NCBI GenBank assembly: GCA_949825065.1
Contig: OX463856.1
Location: forward strand, 17,661,932-17,725,931
DNA length: 64,000 nucleotides
Direction: 5' to 3'
DNA from: Odontocerum albicorne
Lineage: Eukaryota > Arthropoda > Insecta > Trichoptera > Odontoceridae
The translations under genes were made by a program, and so were the position numbers. Position 1 is the stretch's first letter; each line of letters opens with the position of its first letter. The notes below the pieces were generated by a model. It had not been told where the DNA came from. It was given only the letters and a program-made list of their open reading frames with translations, and ran no database searches. Of the stretch, positions 22,120 through 32,964 are shown in pieces.

Positions 22120-22640
22120 CAGCTCCACTTTGTGACGATCTCTCTGGCTCAATCAGATATGCTTCACACTTATCGATATTTAAGATAAATTAAAGAAGTG
22201 TTATTTATCTCCAAATATACCTTTTCCCTAACACCCATGTAATTTTCCCCATAATCCCTACGTTTCTTGAGATTTATACTTTATTTTGATTTAGTTTTTT
22301 TTCAAATGTTGTTTTACTGACTATCTTAAAGACATGGCCATAATAATTATGAAACAAAAGCTGGTTGATTTAGAATAATTGCTTTGAAGCAAGATCCGTT
22401 AGATGTTCATGCACGAAAAAGTGTTTAATTAATAAGTAAACTTCATTCCTGTTATATTTCCTTGTCAATTTTAAACTTCAAGTATCATGAATATACGAAT
22501 ACTTGAAGGCACAAAATAATAAATAATGCAAAAGGATTTACGATTAAAGTCTAACAAAGAAAATCTACAAATCAACATACCGGACGGTACACATAAAAGG
22601 AGGAAAAATTCCGATCTTAAGCGTTTCAGATTCAGTTTAG
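22120..22640. other. No recognisable content
   Basis: AT-rich with no coding or repeat similarity noticed. Confidence 0.45.
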
Positions 22641-22645
22641 CATAA

Positions 22646-22798
22646 ATATAACATCTATTTTGTGGCCAAGTATGACGCCAATCTTGTGATAAAAAATATG
22701 ACGCTAATTTTATAACCATAAATATGATGCCAATTTCGTGAGCAGAAATATGATGCCAATCTCGTGACCGTAAAGATGATATCAATATTTTATAATAG
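22646..22798. repeat. 26-bp minisatellite, about five degenerate copies
   Basis: Units beginning 'atgacgccaat' or 'atgatgccaat' start at 22672, 22698, 22724 and 22750, a 26-bp period, with decayed units on each side. Divergence between units is about 20-30% by eye. The 146-codon minus frame over it is an artefact. Confidence 0.85.
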
Positions 22799-22909
22799 TT
22801 CCACTCTTCTAGAGATTTTTGTAATGCGAGACACCTCCATTCAATGCGTTTAACATCAGACATCTGATTTTTTATCTGTAAAGGTGTCATGTTGTAACTA
22901 ATAACCAAC

Positions 22910-24050
22910 AAAAGCGGATTATTTTTACGATGCTATAATTTATAACAATATTTTTTACTCGTGTGAACGTCACTTTATTGTGTCCGCCGAGAATGCTGCC
23001 ACCTGAAAAAAATGCAAGGCACCAGTGTCGTGAGAACTGCCAAACAAAAAAAACTTAAAGAATGATATTATTATAAAAAACGAAAATAAAATATGATTAT
23101 ATACCAAACAACACCAGTCAAACTTTTTTATACAATGGTACAAGATCTTTATTAGGCCAAATTTTTAAATTTTTCTGAAGAAATAATTTTTTCATGGATT
23201 TTTAGATTTTATATAGGGTTTAAGTAAATTAATTCTTCAAATGACAGCTCATTAAAAGGGCTAAATTCATATTTTAATGCTTCATACAATCTTAATAAGT
23301 TTACTAAAGCTTCATTTTATTATATAATTACTAAACGTTTATCGTATAAAAGACGACATTTGACCTTTCCATATACAATTTGAAAGCGTTTATATTTGAA
23401 CAAAACAAAGTAAAAACAATTTCCCCCTATTTCACCTAGTAATCACTCTTAATAGATAAAGCTGTCGTTCTTAATCAGGCATGTCTTCGATCTATCCCGA
23501 GGAGGCTGGGAGATAGAAAAGGGATTACACGGGAATAGGGGAGTAGATGAAAATGAAAGGGGAAAGAAGGGTAACGCTGAATCAGTGGATTTTCTCACCT
23601 ATTAGTATTCTACGTGTCTCCCAGATAGGCGTCTTTGAATACATGCGGTAAGCCGGTTTAGATCTGAAGGTATAAGTGATTTTTCATGAAGGCCGCACGC
23701 GAGCTTCCCCTTTCTTTCGTTTTTATCTATTCATAAGGAAGAAAAAACTATTTTCCCTTTAATTTAAGACTCGTCTGCGAAATATTGAAAAACATTTGTA
23801 TCTACATTATATCGTAAGCTTGTAAATAATATGTCACTAATATTGTCACTTATTTATTTATTGACGAAATCAACTTGTCTTGTCAACTCAATGGAGCAGT
23901 TCTTGTCAACTCGACTGATGATGACACAACAAGTGTTGAAATGCATTATGATATGCAAAAGTAAAATAGAATAATACAAAGTGACAGTGTTTCAATTACG
24001 GAGCTCCACACAGCGTAAACCCGAAGTTATTTGAACAAAAATAAACGACA
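22910..24050. other. Unrecognised; one GC-richer block
   Basis: Mostly AT-rich. The block 23490-23700 (cccgaggaggctgggag ... aggccgcacgcgagcttccc) is richer in G+C and may be an unknown repeat. I could not match it within the window. Confidence 0.4.
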
Positions 24051-24054
24051 CTTA

Positions 24055-24420
24055 AGTATCCTTTATATACAACCAATCACGCCGTTTCCTTATCGAGATA
24101 GGCAGAAAAAAGAGTGCCAGACTTTCCCATCTCTTCACACATCATTGGCCTCTTCTTTCCACACATCTCACACAACTCCTAGGATTTATCTGACTTTAAA
24201 AGTTTCTTCTACCGCGCTTTCGACTCACATTTGTCTTCCTCTACCATGATTTTACTCACAAATGCACTATATATTTGTTTTGTTAGTATTTTTTCATTAA
24301 TTCCTTAATGCCAAAACTATCTCAGAATGTTTTTCTTCATCTTACTCAACACATCATTCTTAAGTTCACATTCATCCTTAAGCACTTCATTCCGTATATA
24401 TCCTTTATATGTAACAGTAT
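24055..24420 (-). pseudogene. LINE-B C-terminal relic
   Basis: The minus strand reads IRNEVLKDECELKNDVLSKM, KKNILR-stop-FWH and NEKILTKQIYSA. It continues to 'gaaagtctggcactctttttt' near the 3' end. Same order as 32505-32960: 'RIRNExxxxxxxL', 'LRWFGHxERMNE', 'LTKRIYYA'. Confidence 0.7.
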
Positions 24421-24769
24421 AACTAACATTAATACTCGTATAAAATAAAAGATAACATAACAATATACTCCAAGAAACTGGGAATTAAGAATACACATTT
24501 CTTTCAAAATATGATGCATGTGAGCACCAATATGAAGTATAACACGAAAAATAAAAAAAGTAATAAAATACACTTCATTAAATTCAACCCACAATACGGG
24601 ACAAAAGTAAATAAATAAAATCTCTCTCAAGAGCAGAGAATACCAAATTATAAGAAAATTACAAAAATATACTTAAAATTAAATGTAATGCCCAGTTTCT
24701 TAGTCAAACCGTAAGATGTATCATCATAACTAATAAAATATGTATCTATATAGTGCAAATGTAAGTGAA

Positions 24770-24995
24770 AGGCATGTGAGAGGAAGTCCAAGAAAGTATG
24801 GTTGGATGAAGTGCATGAATGAAGGATACTTAGAAAGTAAGAGAAAACTTAGAAGGCGTGTGCGAAGGTATACGAATGTTAAAGAGGCTAAGGATGTGTG
24901 TCGAGATAGGAAAATCTAGCGTTCTGTCTTCTCTACCTAGCCCGAGAGGGAAATGGTGTAATGGTTTTATGTACAATTTTGAATTCAGTAACACT
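24770..24995 (+). repeat. LINE-B 3' end fragment
   Basis: Starts 'ggcatgtgagaggaagtccaagaaag' (RGSPRK), then 'aggctaaggatgtgtgtcgagataggaaa' (EAKDVCRDRK), 'gttctgtcttctctacctag' and 'gagagggaaatggtgtaatgg'. Same order as 34790-35045. Confidence 0.75.
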
Positions 24996-25384
24996 GGACT
25001 TAAATTCACCGATGTATCATTTAGAATTCAAATTAACGTGTCTTATTTTCACCAAACATCTCATTTGCACTACAGAAAAGTTGTTTGTGGAAAAGTCGTA
25101 AATTCGTATATTTGGACAAATTATTATTTTAATTAACGCCAATTAATAAATTCGAATCTAATAAGTTGTAAAAGTCTATTTTTCGTCGTTTTTTTGACTC
25201 AGTACTATATATACTAAGTTATCCGTTGAATTTGTTTCCTGTACATTCTCGTATTTACCATACGTACATACTCGTATATACGTAGATATCTACTCCACTA
25301 ACGTTTCCTTCGTCGAATTCTTCGGATTCACTGGAGTGTTCATATAACAAACGTCTCGGTCCTGCAACACTCCAACAATAAACA

Positions 25385-25800
25385 TTTAGAGGATATGGTT
25401 ATAAAGGCGAAATTGCGATGGACTGGACATGTGATACGCATGGACGATACTAGAGTTCCAAAACGTGTCTTGTACCGGGAAGTAGTAGGCAAACGAAGGG
25501 TTGGTGGGCAAAAAGAGCGCTATAAGGAATGTGCGAGAGTCGCTTACTTTGTGTGGAGCGCCTGAGGACTGGAAATAGGTGGCTCAGGACCGTGAAGAAT
25601 GGAGAGTTATATGTTCCCGGGCTGATGACATCTCAACGGCTAGACGTTTGAGAAACAATCAGCGTGCTACAAACATGTGTCAGTATTGCCAGGCGTCTCA
25701 GCAGAATCCACATGTCTGTGACATCTGCGGGAGTGGGCATCTACGATCGGGTTGTTTTCTCACAGAAGATCACATGATCAACATAGAAGAGCAGCTCAAG
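25385..25800 (+). pseudogene. LINE C-terminus with terminal zinc finger
   Basis: Reads KLRWTGHVIRMDDTRVPKRV, GKRRVGGQKERYKECARVA, then a stop/frame change, AQDREEWRVICSRADD, CQYC and HVCDICGSGHLRSGC ... EDH. The order GHVxRMxDTRxPKxxLY, GKRxxGGQxxRYKDC, DRxxWR, then a C-terminal C2H2-like finger is known from a widespread animal LINE group. One frame break separates the two halves. The 157-codon frame from 25579 covers the second half and reads on into unrelated sequence after about 25850. Confidence 0.8.
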
Positions 25801-25984
25801 ATTGACGTAGGAATGGCAAAGGGATCCCTGATTACGAGGCCCAGCAAGGACGACAAAATATCTACCATCACGGTATTTCTCTTCAGTGGTAGGCAGAGAG
25901 AACAGGGTGCTAAACTTTTCTATTACGACGTACTTCCTTCGCCTACTTTACATACATACATTTTTTCACACAATTTATTCGGTT

Positions 25985-26060
25985 TCTTTTACTCCTTGAG
26001 CGCCCGTGAAAAGAGTGTGTTCTCTAAACGGGGCTCTATAAACTGTCTTTAACATTATTA
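25985..26060 (-). repeat. Family C core fragment
   Basis: Reverse complement 'tttatagagccccgtttagagaacac ... acgggcgctcaagg' matches the core at 38890-38930 and 36937-36980. Confidence 0.6.
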
Positions 26061-26199
26061 TTACCACGAATGAGTGAATAAATGTGTTTTCTCTTACACT
26101 GAAAAAAACTATTTTTCTAGTTGTATTTACTCTTCGTGCGTTCTTAGTGTAATATAAAACGTATAACCTTAACTGTCGAGATGTGAAAATGTTGTACAA

Positions 26200-26750
26200 C
26201 TCATGATGATTCATTGCACGCCTCGTTAGTTGACTGAGATATATTCTTGTAACTAAACCTACTCCAGGGGGATTCCTTTCCTTAATGAATGTGTAATGCA
26301 TCAGTTTAAGACGTTGTGCAGTTACAAATAATTCAGGATGCATTAACGTTTTTCCGATTATGTTGTTTAATATTCGCTGGGCTTACTAAACGTTTTTTTT
26401 TTGTGTTACTGTAAGTGTGTACATTACAACTCGACGGATTTATTGGCAAGGTAAAGAAGCTCCCTTGCCGTAATAAATGTAAAATCTATCGCTTTTAACA
26501 TTGTGCAGTTATGAATAATTCTGGATGCATTAACGTTGTTTCGATTATGCTATATAACGTTTACTGCGCTTATTGAATGTTTTTTTTATTTAACTTTCAT
26601 TGTTTACATAACAACTTGATGGATTTATTGCCAAGGCAAAGGAGCTCTCTTACCGTAATACATTTGTTATATATTGTTTTTAAGATTTTGCTATTTGATT
26701 TCAAATAAATCAGGATGCATTAAAATTGTTCTGATAATGTCGTCTAATGG
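26200..26750. repeat. Degenerate ~188-bp satellite-like array
   Basis: 'caggatgcattaacg' at 26334, 'ctggatgcattaacg' at 26521 and 'caggatgcattaaaa' at 26711 give spacings of 187 and 190 bp. Between them 'ttgtgcagttatgaataattc' and 'ggatttattg.caagg' recur in register. The first unit (26200-26333) is more diverged. Two full units plus partial ones. Confidence 0.85.
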
Positions 26751-26865
26751 GTAGCAATCATGCTAAGCAAATCGGCGCCTCAAGTTTGATTCTTTGTGAA
26801 TTCATTTCTTAGCTAGTTTTACTCTTAGGCCACTTACATCTGAATTCATATTATTATTTGAAAAT
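26745..26865 (+). mobile_element. SINE E, tRNA-like head and tail
   Basis: 'gggtagcaatcatgctaagcaa' with 'tcaagtttgattctttg' resembles a tRNA-derived A/B-box head. It is followed by 'gaattcatttcttagc', 'ttttactcttaggccac' and 'acatctgaattcat'. The reverse complement of 58440-58560 shows the same order. It sits at the end of the satellite array. Confidence 0.6.
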
Positions 26866-26869
26866 GATT

Positions 26870-28820
26870 TCCTATAGCTCAGATACAAGCAACCAAATAG
26901 CGCTCTTGTTGGCGATATTGACACCTCTCAAGGTCCCTTATTTTCTGTTGAGCTTATTAAAAAACGCTCTTAAGGTGTTCGTATGATCAGAAAACAAGGC
27001 TACATCAAATTATCTTTCAACCGATAAAATAAGTTTAACAGGTTGATTGTTCTTGTTATTAATGCATTCGCCATTGTCTAGTGCCACAGCTGACTAAAAA
27101 TCGCTGTATTTATATATTCTTATTTTTAATGTGCTTGGTCTCTGGATTCAGAAGTTGGCGATAACACTCTGGAATTCGATTGAATATGCTGAAACACATA
27201 AAAAATCTCAAACACTGTCCAGTATATTGAAAAAAACACTATACTACAATATCGTACTGAGTTTTATACATATTGTAAATTCATCTTCTCGTGGAGGGTC
27301 AGATTTAAAACACTTTACGAGTATTTAGGACATCGAAAGATGTGGCCTCGGTATCCCTTTTTCTTCATTTAAAAACTTTAAGGATTTTTCTATCAACATC
27401 CATTATCAAGACGACCATATCAACTTATATTTTTTTTATTGTATATATTTTATTAATGTAGATAATCCACTCATACCAGGAGGATTTTTGTCATCAATGT
27501 TAAAACAAAAAAAAATATTATAAGAGAATGAATATCTCGCTAATTGAATTCAAGAAAACAATAATATTTCGTAAACAATTTAAAGCTACAACTTTCAAAA
27601 ATTTCGCATATGACACCTAATTCGATTGGAAAAATATTTTTTCGACACGTTTGGGAAAAAAAGGGAACCAATAAAACCGTTCGAATAAACCATGCATTAT
27701 TACATATACAAAATGATTTATAAAAAAATCTTTTCTTATAATATCTCTTTCCCTGGCAAATTTTATCCGTCTCTCTCTTGTTCGTCAATTTAGGTAAATA
27801 TTAGCCACAAACAATGGAGTAACTCCATGTCTGATTAAGTGGATATTTTTAATGTAGTGGTTTTGAAGTAAGGAAAACCCTTCTCCAACAGTGTTTCAAT
27901 TTTACGGCATTTCATTTCTTCTTTAGCATTTTTTAGTAATTTACCCCATAATTTCATATTCTCATTGTCTTTGTATTGTTCTATATCGCTAGGCCAAGAG
28001 TAGTTATCTGGATTCCCCCCCACTTAGTCATTATATTGATTCTTTCTACTCGGGCTATCTGTAATTTCATCCGGTCTTCTTGACAATCTTGGCTTCCTGT
28101 TTAAAAAAAAAATATGGATAAATCAATGTACCCAAATTTTCTCCCACACAATACAAAAATACCCTTTTTCAACCAGATAGTAAATAGTAGACATCTGTTG
28201 TATTCAATTCCAATAATTTCAAGTGTATTTGACATTTATCTGCTAACTTCTAATAATTGTAGATGATAACTTGCCAATTTATAGCTTCGGAGATTACTTT
28301 ATTGGAATTTAATTTATCGTTGTCAGAATATTGGACATGTCGATTTTGGCGTGCGGTTGACATGGCAGACCATCCTTAAATTATATCTGTGGTGAAATAT
28401 AATGGTCCACATTGTTAGTTCTTTGTTTAAATTGACTTAGTGCTTTTGGGACAGTTAATTACTAAAGCGTTTCGAGTGCTTTAGCGATATATTGTCGGGA
28501 TAACGAACTTTCTAAACATGTAAACCAATTGTTAAATCCTTAATTTATAACTTATAACGAGAGCTGAATCCAACAGCACATGTTTTATTATCAAACACTT
28601 TCATTCTAGCGTTTCTAAAAGTTCTATAATTTCGCTACTTTTATTTCTATGGAATTTAAACTAATGAAACAATTGTCCTAAGATTGATTCCTTTATTTAA
28701 GTACTCAATAATTTATATTAAGTTGTTGTACTTGTTGATGAAGTAAATTTAATTGCAAGAAGGACATTAGATAGTTAGTGAGACGCTTGTTTTGTAGTGT
28801 ATTGTGTTACACGTTTGTTG
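26870..28820. other. Unrecognised; one weak LINE-like hint
   Basis: A frame at 27140-27250 reads LAITLWNSI ... SQTLSSILKKTLY, faintly like the 'LWNSLP ... SLxxFKxxL' end of LINE proteins, but it is not convincing. The remainder is AT-rich without recognised repeats. Confidence 0.4.
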
Positions 28821-28827
28821 TATACAA

Positions 28828-29098
28828 TACACCCTGGCAGGTTTATTGCCCTGTAATAATCTCTCGCAACCAACCAGAAAAATGTTATAGAGGTCTTAAG
28901 TAAAAACTAGACTGAAATCTTATTTTAAAAAGTCTGGGTTCCAGCGTGTCTCTAGGGTTGCGGGTTCGGTCCCCGCTGGAACCTAGATTAAAAAAAAGGT
29001 TTTAGTCTAGTTTTCACTTAAGGTATCTTGATAAACTCTGGTTGGCTGGAAGAGATTACCGCATGGTAATAAATCCGCCAAATTTCACTGTATACAAC
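28828..29098. mobile_element. Two SINE A bodies in inverted orientation
   Basis: 28828-28952 is a minus-strand SINE A body and tail. 28963-29098 is a plus-strand one, beginning 'ttcggtccccgctggaacc' and ending 'actgtatacaacgaaagtg'. They meet around a shared B-box region near 28950-28980. The arms are about 125-135 bp with scattered mismatches, so a transcript could fold into a long imperfect hairpin. Confidence 0.9.
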
Positions 29099-29360
29099 GA
29101 AAGTGTAATACAATGGAATACACTAATAGCTTTTTGCAATTAATTTATTTTTCAATCGTGCTACGTACCTCATAACAATATTTTTTAATATACTCGTATA
29201 TAAGTTACGAGTACTTCACTCATTACAAAAGAAAATATTTGGCAAAAATAATAAAATTATACTAGAATCTTTAAAAAAATTAAGAAGCCAATGAAAATGG
29301 AACAAGCAAACTCCTATTTAGAAGACAATAGTCTAACTATCAAGGTTATTAAAAGTTGAA

Positions 29361-29648
29361 AGAATGACCTCCGATCAATTCCTGAGCTGAAGGACGAAAT
29401 TTTTTGCGTTATTGGTGAGTTAGAACCGCAATTCTGCCAAAATGTCATTGAAAATATTGACAAAAGAGTGGCCATCTGTAGAGCTGCAAGAGGTGGAGAT
29501 TTGGCGCATATTGTTGTTTGTGTTTAATTGTCATACATTACACTTCAATGACCAATAAAAAGTTTTTTGAAATCAAAGCAAATTGTGTGTTTTATTCAAG
29601 GATTAAAAAAAGTAGAATTAAAAAAACCGCTCAATTTGAAAGACCCTT
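29361..29648 (+). mobile_element. 3' end of a second mariner-type copy
   Basis: Aligns with 15881-16167: 'gaatgacc.ccgatcaattcctgagctgaa', 'gttagaaccgcaattctgcc', 'agagctgcaagagg', 'cacttcaatgaccaataaa' and the terminal 'ctcaatttgaaagaccct'. The 3' end is followed by TA (29649-29650). Codons IPELKDEI and RVAICRAARGG are readable. The left end is missing, so this copy is truncated, not just internally deleted. Confidence 0.9.
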
Positions 29649-29727
29649 TACAATGCTGTCATCAGTTGTGTATTTTAGTAGAATTCTCCAAATATATATT
29701 TTTCAAGGATTAATATGAGCGAAAAAC

Positions 29728-30000
29728 TGATGAGATAAGTAGGAGTAAAGCAAATCTATTGTAGTGGTTTGGACACGATGAACGGGTGGGAGAAAAAAAA
29801 CTGACCGTGGATAATGTGGTCAGATCAAATTCACCAGAATTTGAAAGAATGCGAAGCAAAAACCAGAAATACTAGAAAATTCAAAAAACAACGATGAAGA
29901 AGTAATAATGTATGACGGTAAAAGAAATGTAGACAGGTTGAGGGGTTTTGAGATGTTGAGCATGTGGGTGATCAAAAACTGATTAAAAAAAATATTAATG
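29728..30000 (+). repeat. LINE-B fragment
   Basis: 'ggtttggacacgatgaacggg' (WFGHDERxxE block) and downstream 'tcagatcaaattcaccagaatttgaaagaatgc' parallel 19520-19660. Frames are broken. Confidence 0.55.
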
Positions 30001-30015
30001 GATGTATAGATGAGA

Positions 30016-30275
30016 GTCGTGGTATGGTAGGTTAGACGCCTGTCTCTCAACTATGGCTTTGTTTGCAAGACACCTGTCTCTCAACCGTGGCCTTATTTGT
30101 AAGACGCATGTCTCCCAGCCCGGAGGTTGTGGGTTGGGAAACAGGCGGGATGTTTTTCAAAAGAATGCCAGTCTGGTTTTTAAATATTTCTGGTTGGTTG
30201 GAAGAGATTGTCACATAGCAATAAGCCCACCAGGTCGTACTGTATACAACGAAATTGTAATACAATACTTGTACA
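30016..30275 (+). mobile_element. SINE A with triplicated A-box head
   Basis: Three 34-bp units (30018-30051, 30052-30085, 30086-30119), each a version of 'gtggcctttgtttgcaagac' plus 'cctgtctctcaac', stand in tandem before one B-box-side region (ggaggttgtgggttggg). Then come 'ccagtctggtttttaaatatttctggttggttggaagagatt' and 'aagcccaccagg'. The copy is otherwise complete to the 3' tail (actgtatacaacg). Confidence 0.9.
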
Positions 30276-30284
30276 ATCATACGG

Positions 30285-30470
30285 TATAATATGGCTGGAC
30301 CAAGTCAATGAAATTTAGAAAGAAGATAAGGTCAGAAAAACAGGAGCTGTGTGAGATGTATGGATGTAGAGGAGGCAAAGAAAGTATGTCATATAAAGAC
30401 AGTTTGGTTCTCTGTCCTAGATGCTTACTCCAACAGTGAAATGGTGGGAACGTGTACATTTTTTATATAT
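30285..30470 (+). repeat. LINE-B 3' end fragment
   Basis: Reads 'agatgtatggatgtagaggaggcaaag' (CMDVEEAK), 'gttctctgtcctagatgcttac' and 'gtgaaatggtgggaac'. It follows directly on the SINE A copy. Confidence 0.65.
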
Positions 30471-30479
30471 TTTTTCATT

Positions 30480-31470
30480 TAGTTTTGCATAATAATTTGC
30501 AAAAAAACCTAATAAAATATTCAATTCCCCTTTTCCTTGTCACTGTTCGAAACAATATATATTTCGTTAATTATACGAAAAGGACATATTGAAGAAGAAA
30601 TCCCAAAGAAATTATCCTGCTCCAATGTCAAGCTTCACGGATGGTCGGGCATTGAGGGAGAAATCAAATTACAGTTTCAGGATAAAATAAGGATTTAATT
30701 AAAAGCCCAAATGTCTTGACTTTAAAATTTGTGCTTATCTTTCAGTGATAATTTTCACGATTTTATGATACTAGTTCTCAGCTATGACGGCAACAGGAGA
30801 TATTTTAAGAAATAATAAAACTTTCTCAATGAACAATACTAATAATTTGTTATTTTAATTCTAAAGCCTTAATAAAACTCTTCACAATATTATCTTAAAC
30901 ACACGTTTCAAATATATAATATAATTTCATACTTCTTTATTGCTTAAGCAAAGGTTTTATGATTCTTATTACTTCAATTGCCTTTTTGTTCATTGTTATA
31001 TTGATCATTGAAGATTCAGCATAAACTTCTACAATTCTAGATTGGTTTTTACTATGTTATCTCTGAAATGTGTGTCACTATATTTTAGACTTAAACAAAC
31101 TACATTTTAAAAGAATTTTGGATATCAATAAAGAAATTAGTATTTATATATTTAAATAAAAAAGTGGCTGACATCATACCGCTAGTATCAAAGAGGCCAC
31201 AAAAATTGAAATAAAGGAAATATTAAAAATGAAGGACATATTGCATCCTCCAATATGAAGGATGATGAAGATATTCACAGAGAAAAACATTAATTATGTA
31301 TATAAACAGCTGTTAGCGGAAGATGCTTTAAAGGATACAGAGATGGAATAAAAATGAAATAATTTCAGCGATATTGCATGTCATTGCACTCAATCAAAGT
31401 TTAAGTTCAAATTTCACATCCATAAACCTGGGTATAAATTCCACGTCCAAGGGCTTACAAGAACTTAAAG
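30480..31470. other. No recognisable content
   Basis: AT-rich with no coding or repeat similarity noticed. Confidence 0.5.
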
Positions 31471-31474
31471 TTTA

Positions 31475-31690
31475 ATATAAAATACACACCGAATCACATT
31501 TCGTCTGACAATATATTGTAGTACTACAGTGATGTTTGCTCATGGTCGTCTGCCAGGTATTAGTGTACTTCTTAGGCAATGCATATAGAAAATACATTAG
31601 TGTATAATTTGAAATCACAAGCCATTAATAAGAATTATTATCTCAATAAGTGAATAGTTTGAAAATAATGTTAATTGGTTTATTATAATT
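31475..31690 (+). repeat. Dispersed repeat D, copy 2
   Basis: 'acaccgaatcac', 'aatatattgtagt', 'gatgtttgctcatgg', 'cttaggca' and 'aatgttaattgg' appear in the same order as at 10558-10800. Confidence 0.5.
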
Positions 31691-31699
31691 GTTTTATTA

Positions 31700-32490
31700 A
31701 AATAATAATTACAATTATTATTTTAACTATTTATATTATTATTTTGTTTGTTTTTTTCTAGGAAATTTATGATTAGAGTGATATTTCATAATACAGTTGT
31801 AAGAATCGTCGTACATGTCAGAAGCAAATATATGAAGGAAGGATAGAATAATTAAAAAAAGCAGAATTTTTCATTATTTTGAGAAACGTCGAATAAAAAG
31901 GAATATTTATGAACTACACAAACCGTATAACACCACGAATAATATGACCTTATATTTTAGGGAATTATTCAAGCTTAAATTCTAATTAAGGACTAAGAAA
32001 GTTTTGAAATATTTCCTAGAAATTGGAATTGTTTCCAAATTTATTGTTTTTGGGTAGTGGAATATAAATTAAAATGAATGCAAGAATATAAAGAAGCCGA
32101 AATGGTAGCAATGTTTTGGTGATATTTTACAAGAAATATTGTCTAGTGTTTGTACACCAAACTAATTTGTTTCAGTTGAAATAACATCAACTTCAGAGTT
32201 ATTGTTAAAAGTGAAAAGAAAAAAAGTCAAATTAGTTATTATAATTAATTGAAACTTAGTTGTTTTAAAATTAATTACAATATTAATTTAAATGGTTCAG
32301 TATTTACGAGTATTATTAGAAAGTTTGTAACTATGAATACAATATGGCTTTTACACAATTGTTTTGTAATTAAATAACACCTGAAGAAGAAATCGTTAAT
32401 AAAAATGAAAATAGAAAAGCTAAATAAAATTGTTATTTAGATACATTTCAATATTAATTTCAACGAAAAATTTCAATTTTTATATTGTAA
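31700..32490. other. No recognisable content
   Basis: Strongly AT-rich (long runs of A/T near 31680-31750). Nothing identified. Confidence 0.5.
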
Positions 32491-32504
32491 AATAATATCA
32501 CGTT

Positions 32505-32960
32505 TTACGACCAATTATTAAAAATAATTGAAAATACCAACCACTTGACCCATCTACACTTTATTTGGTCTTGCTCTTCTTTATTTGCATAGTATATTCG
32601 TTTTGTTAGTCTTTCTTCATTCATTCGTTCTATACGTCCAAACCTCAGAAGAAAGGTTCTTCTTGATATTAATTTATACGTCGACCTTAGTTTAAATCCT
32701 TCCTTTATTGCTTCATTCCCTATTTTAGCATTTATTGTCACCCAATGTATTCTCAATACACAAATTTCTATAGCATTCATTCAGCTCCCCTCACTATTTT
32801 TCCACATCAACGTTTCACAATCATACATAAAAGTTAGTATTAAAATACTGTTGTGAATCTTAGCAGATTTTAATACTGTTCGGTTTGAGTATATATTTAT
32901 AGTGCCTCGTTGACTTTATTTTCAATTGCTTCCACTCCGCTCGACATATCTCGTAACTCT
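32505..32960 (-). pseudogene. LINE-B C-terminal region, best-preserved copy
   Basis: The minus frame 32505-32780 reads MNAIEICVLRIHWVTINAK, IGNEAIKEGFKLRSTYKLI, SRRTFLLRFGRIERMNEERL and TKRIYYANKEEQDQIKC. These are the C-terminal landmarks of RTE-like LINEs: 'LxxVExxVLRR', 'RIRNExI', 'LRWFGHxERMxEERLTKRIYYA'. About 180 further bases toward 32960 fit the region just upstream (a GFEAW-like block, degenerate). At least fifteen other fragments of this family occur in the window. The copy ends before the MDVEEAK block. Confidence 0.8.
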
Positions 32961-32964
32961 TGCA

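Noticed and set aside
22471..22911. 146-codon minus-strand frame
   Set aside because: It overlies a 26-bp tandem array and has no recognisable domain.
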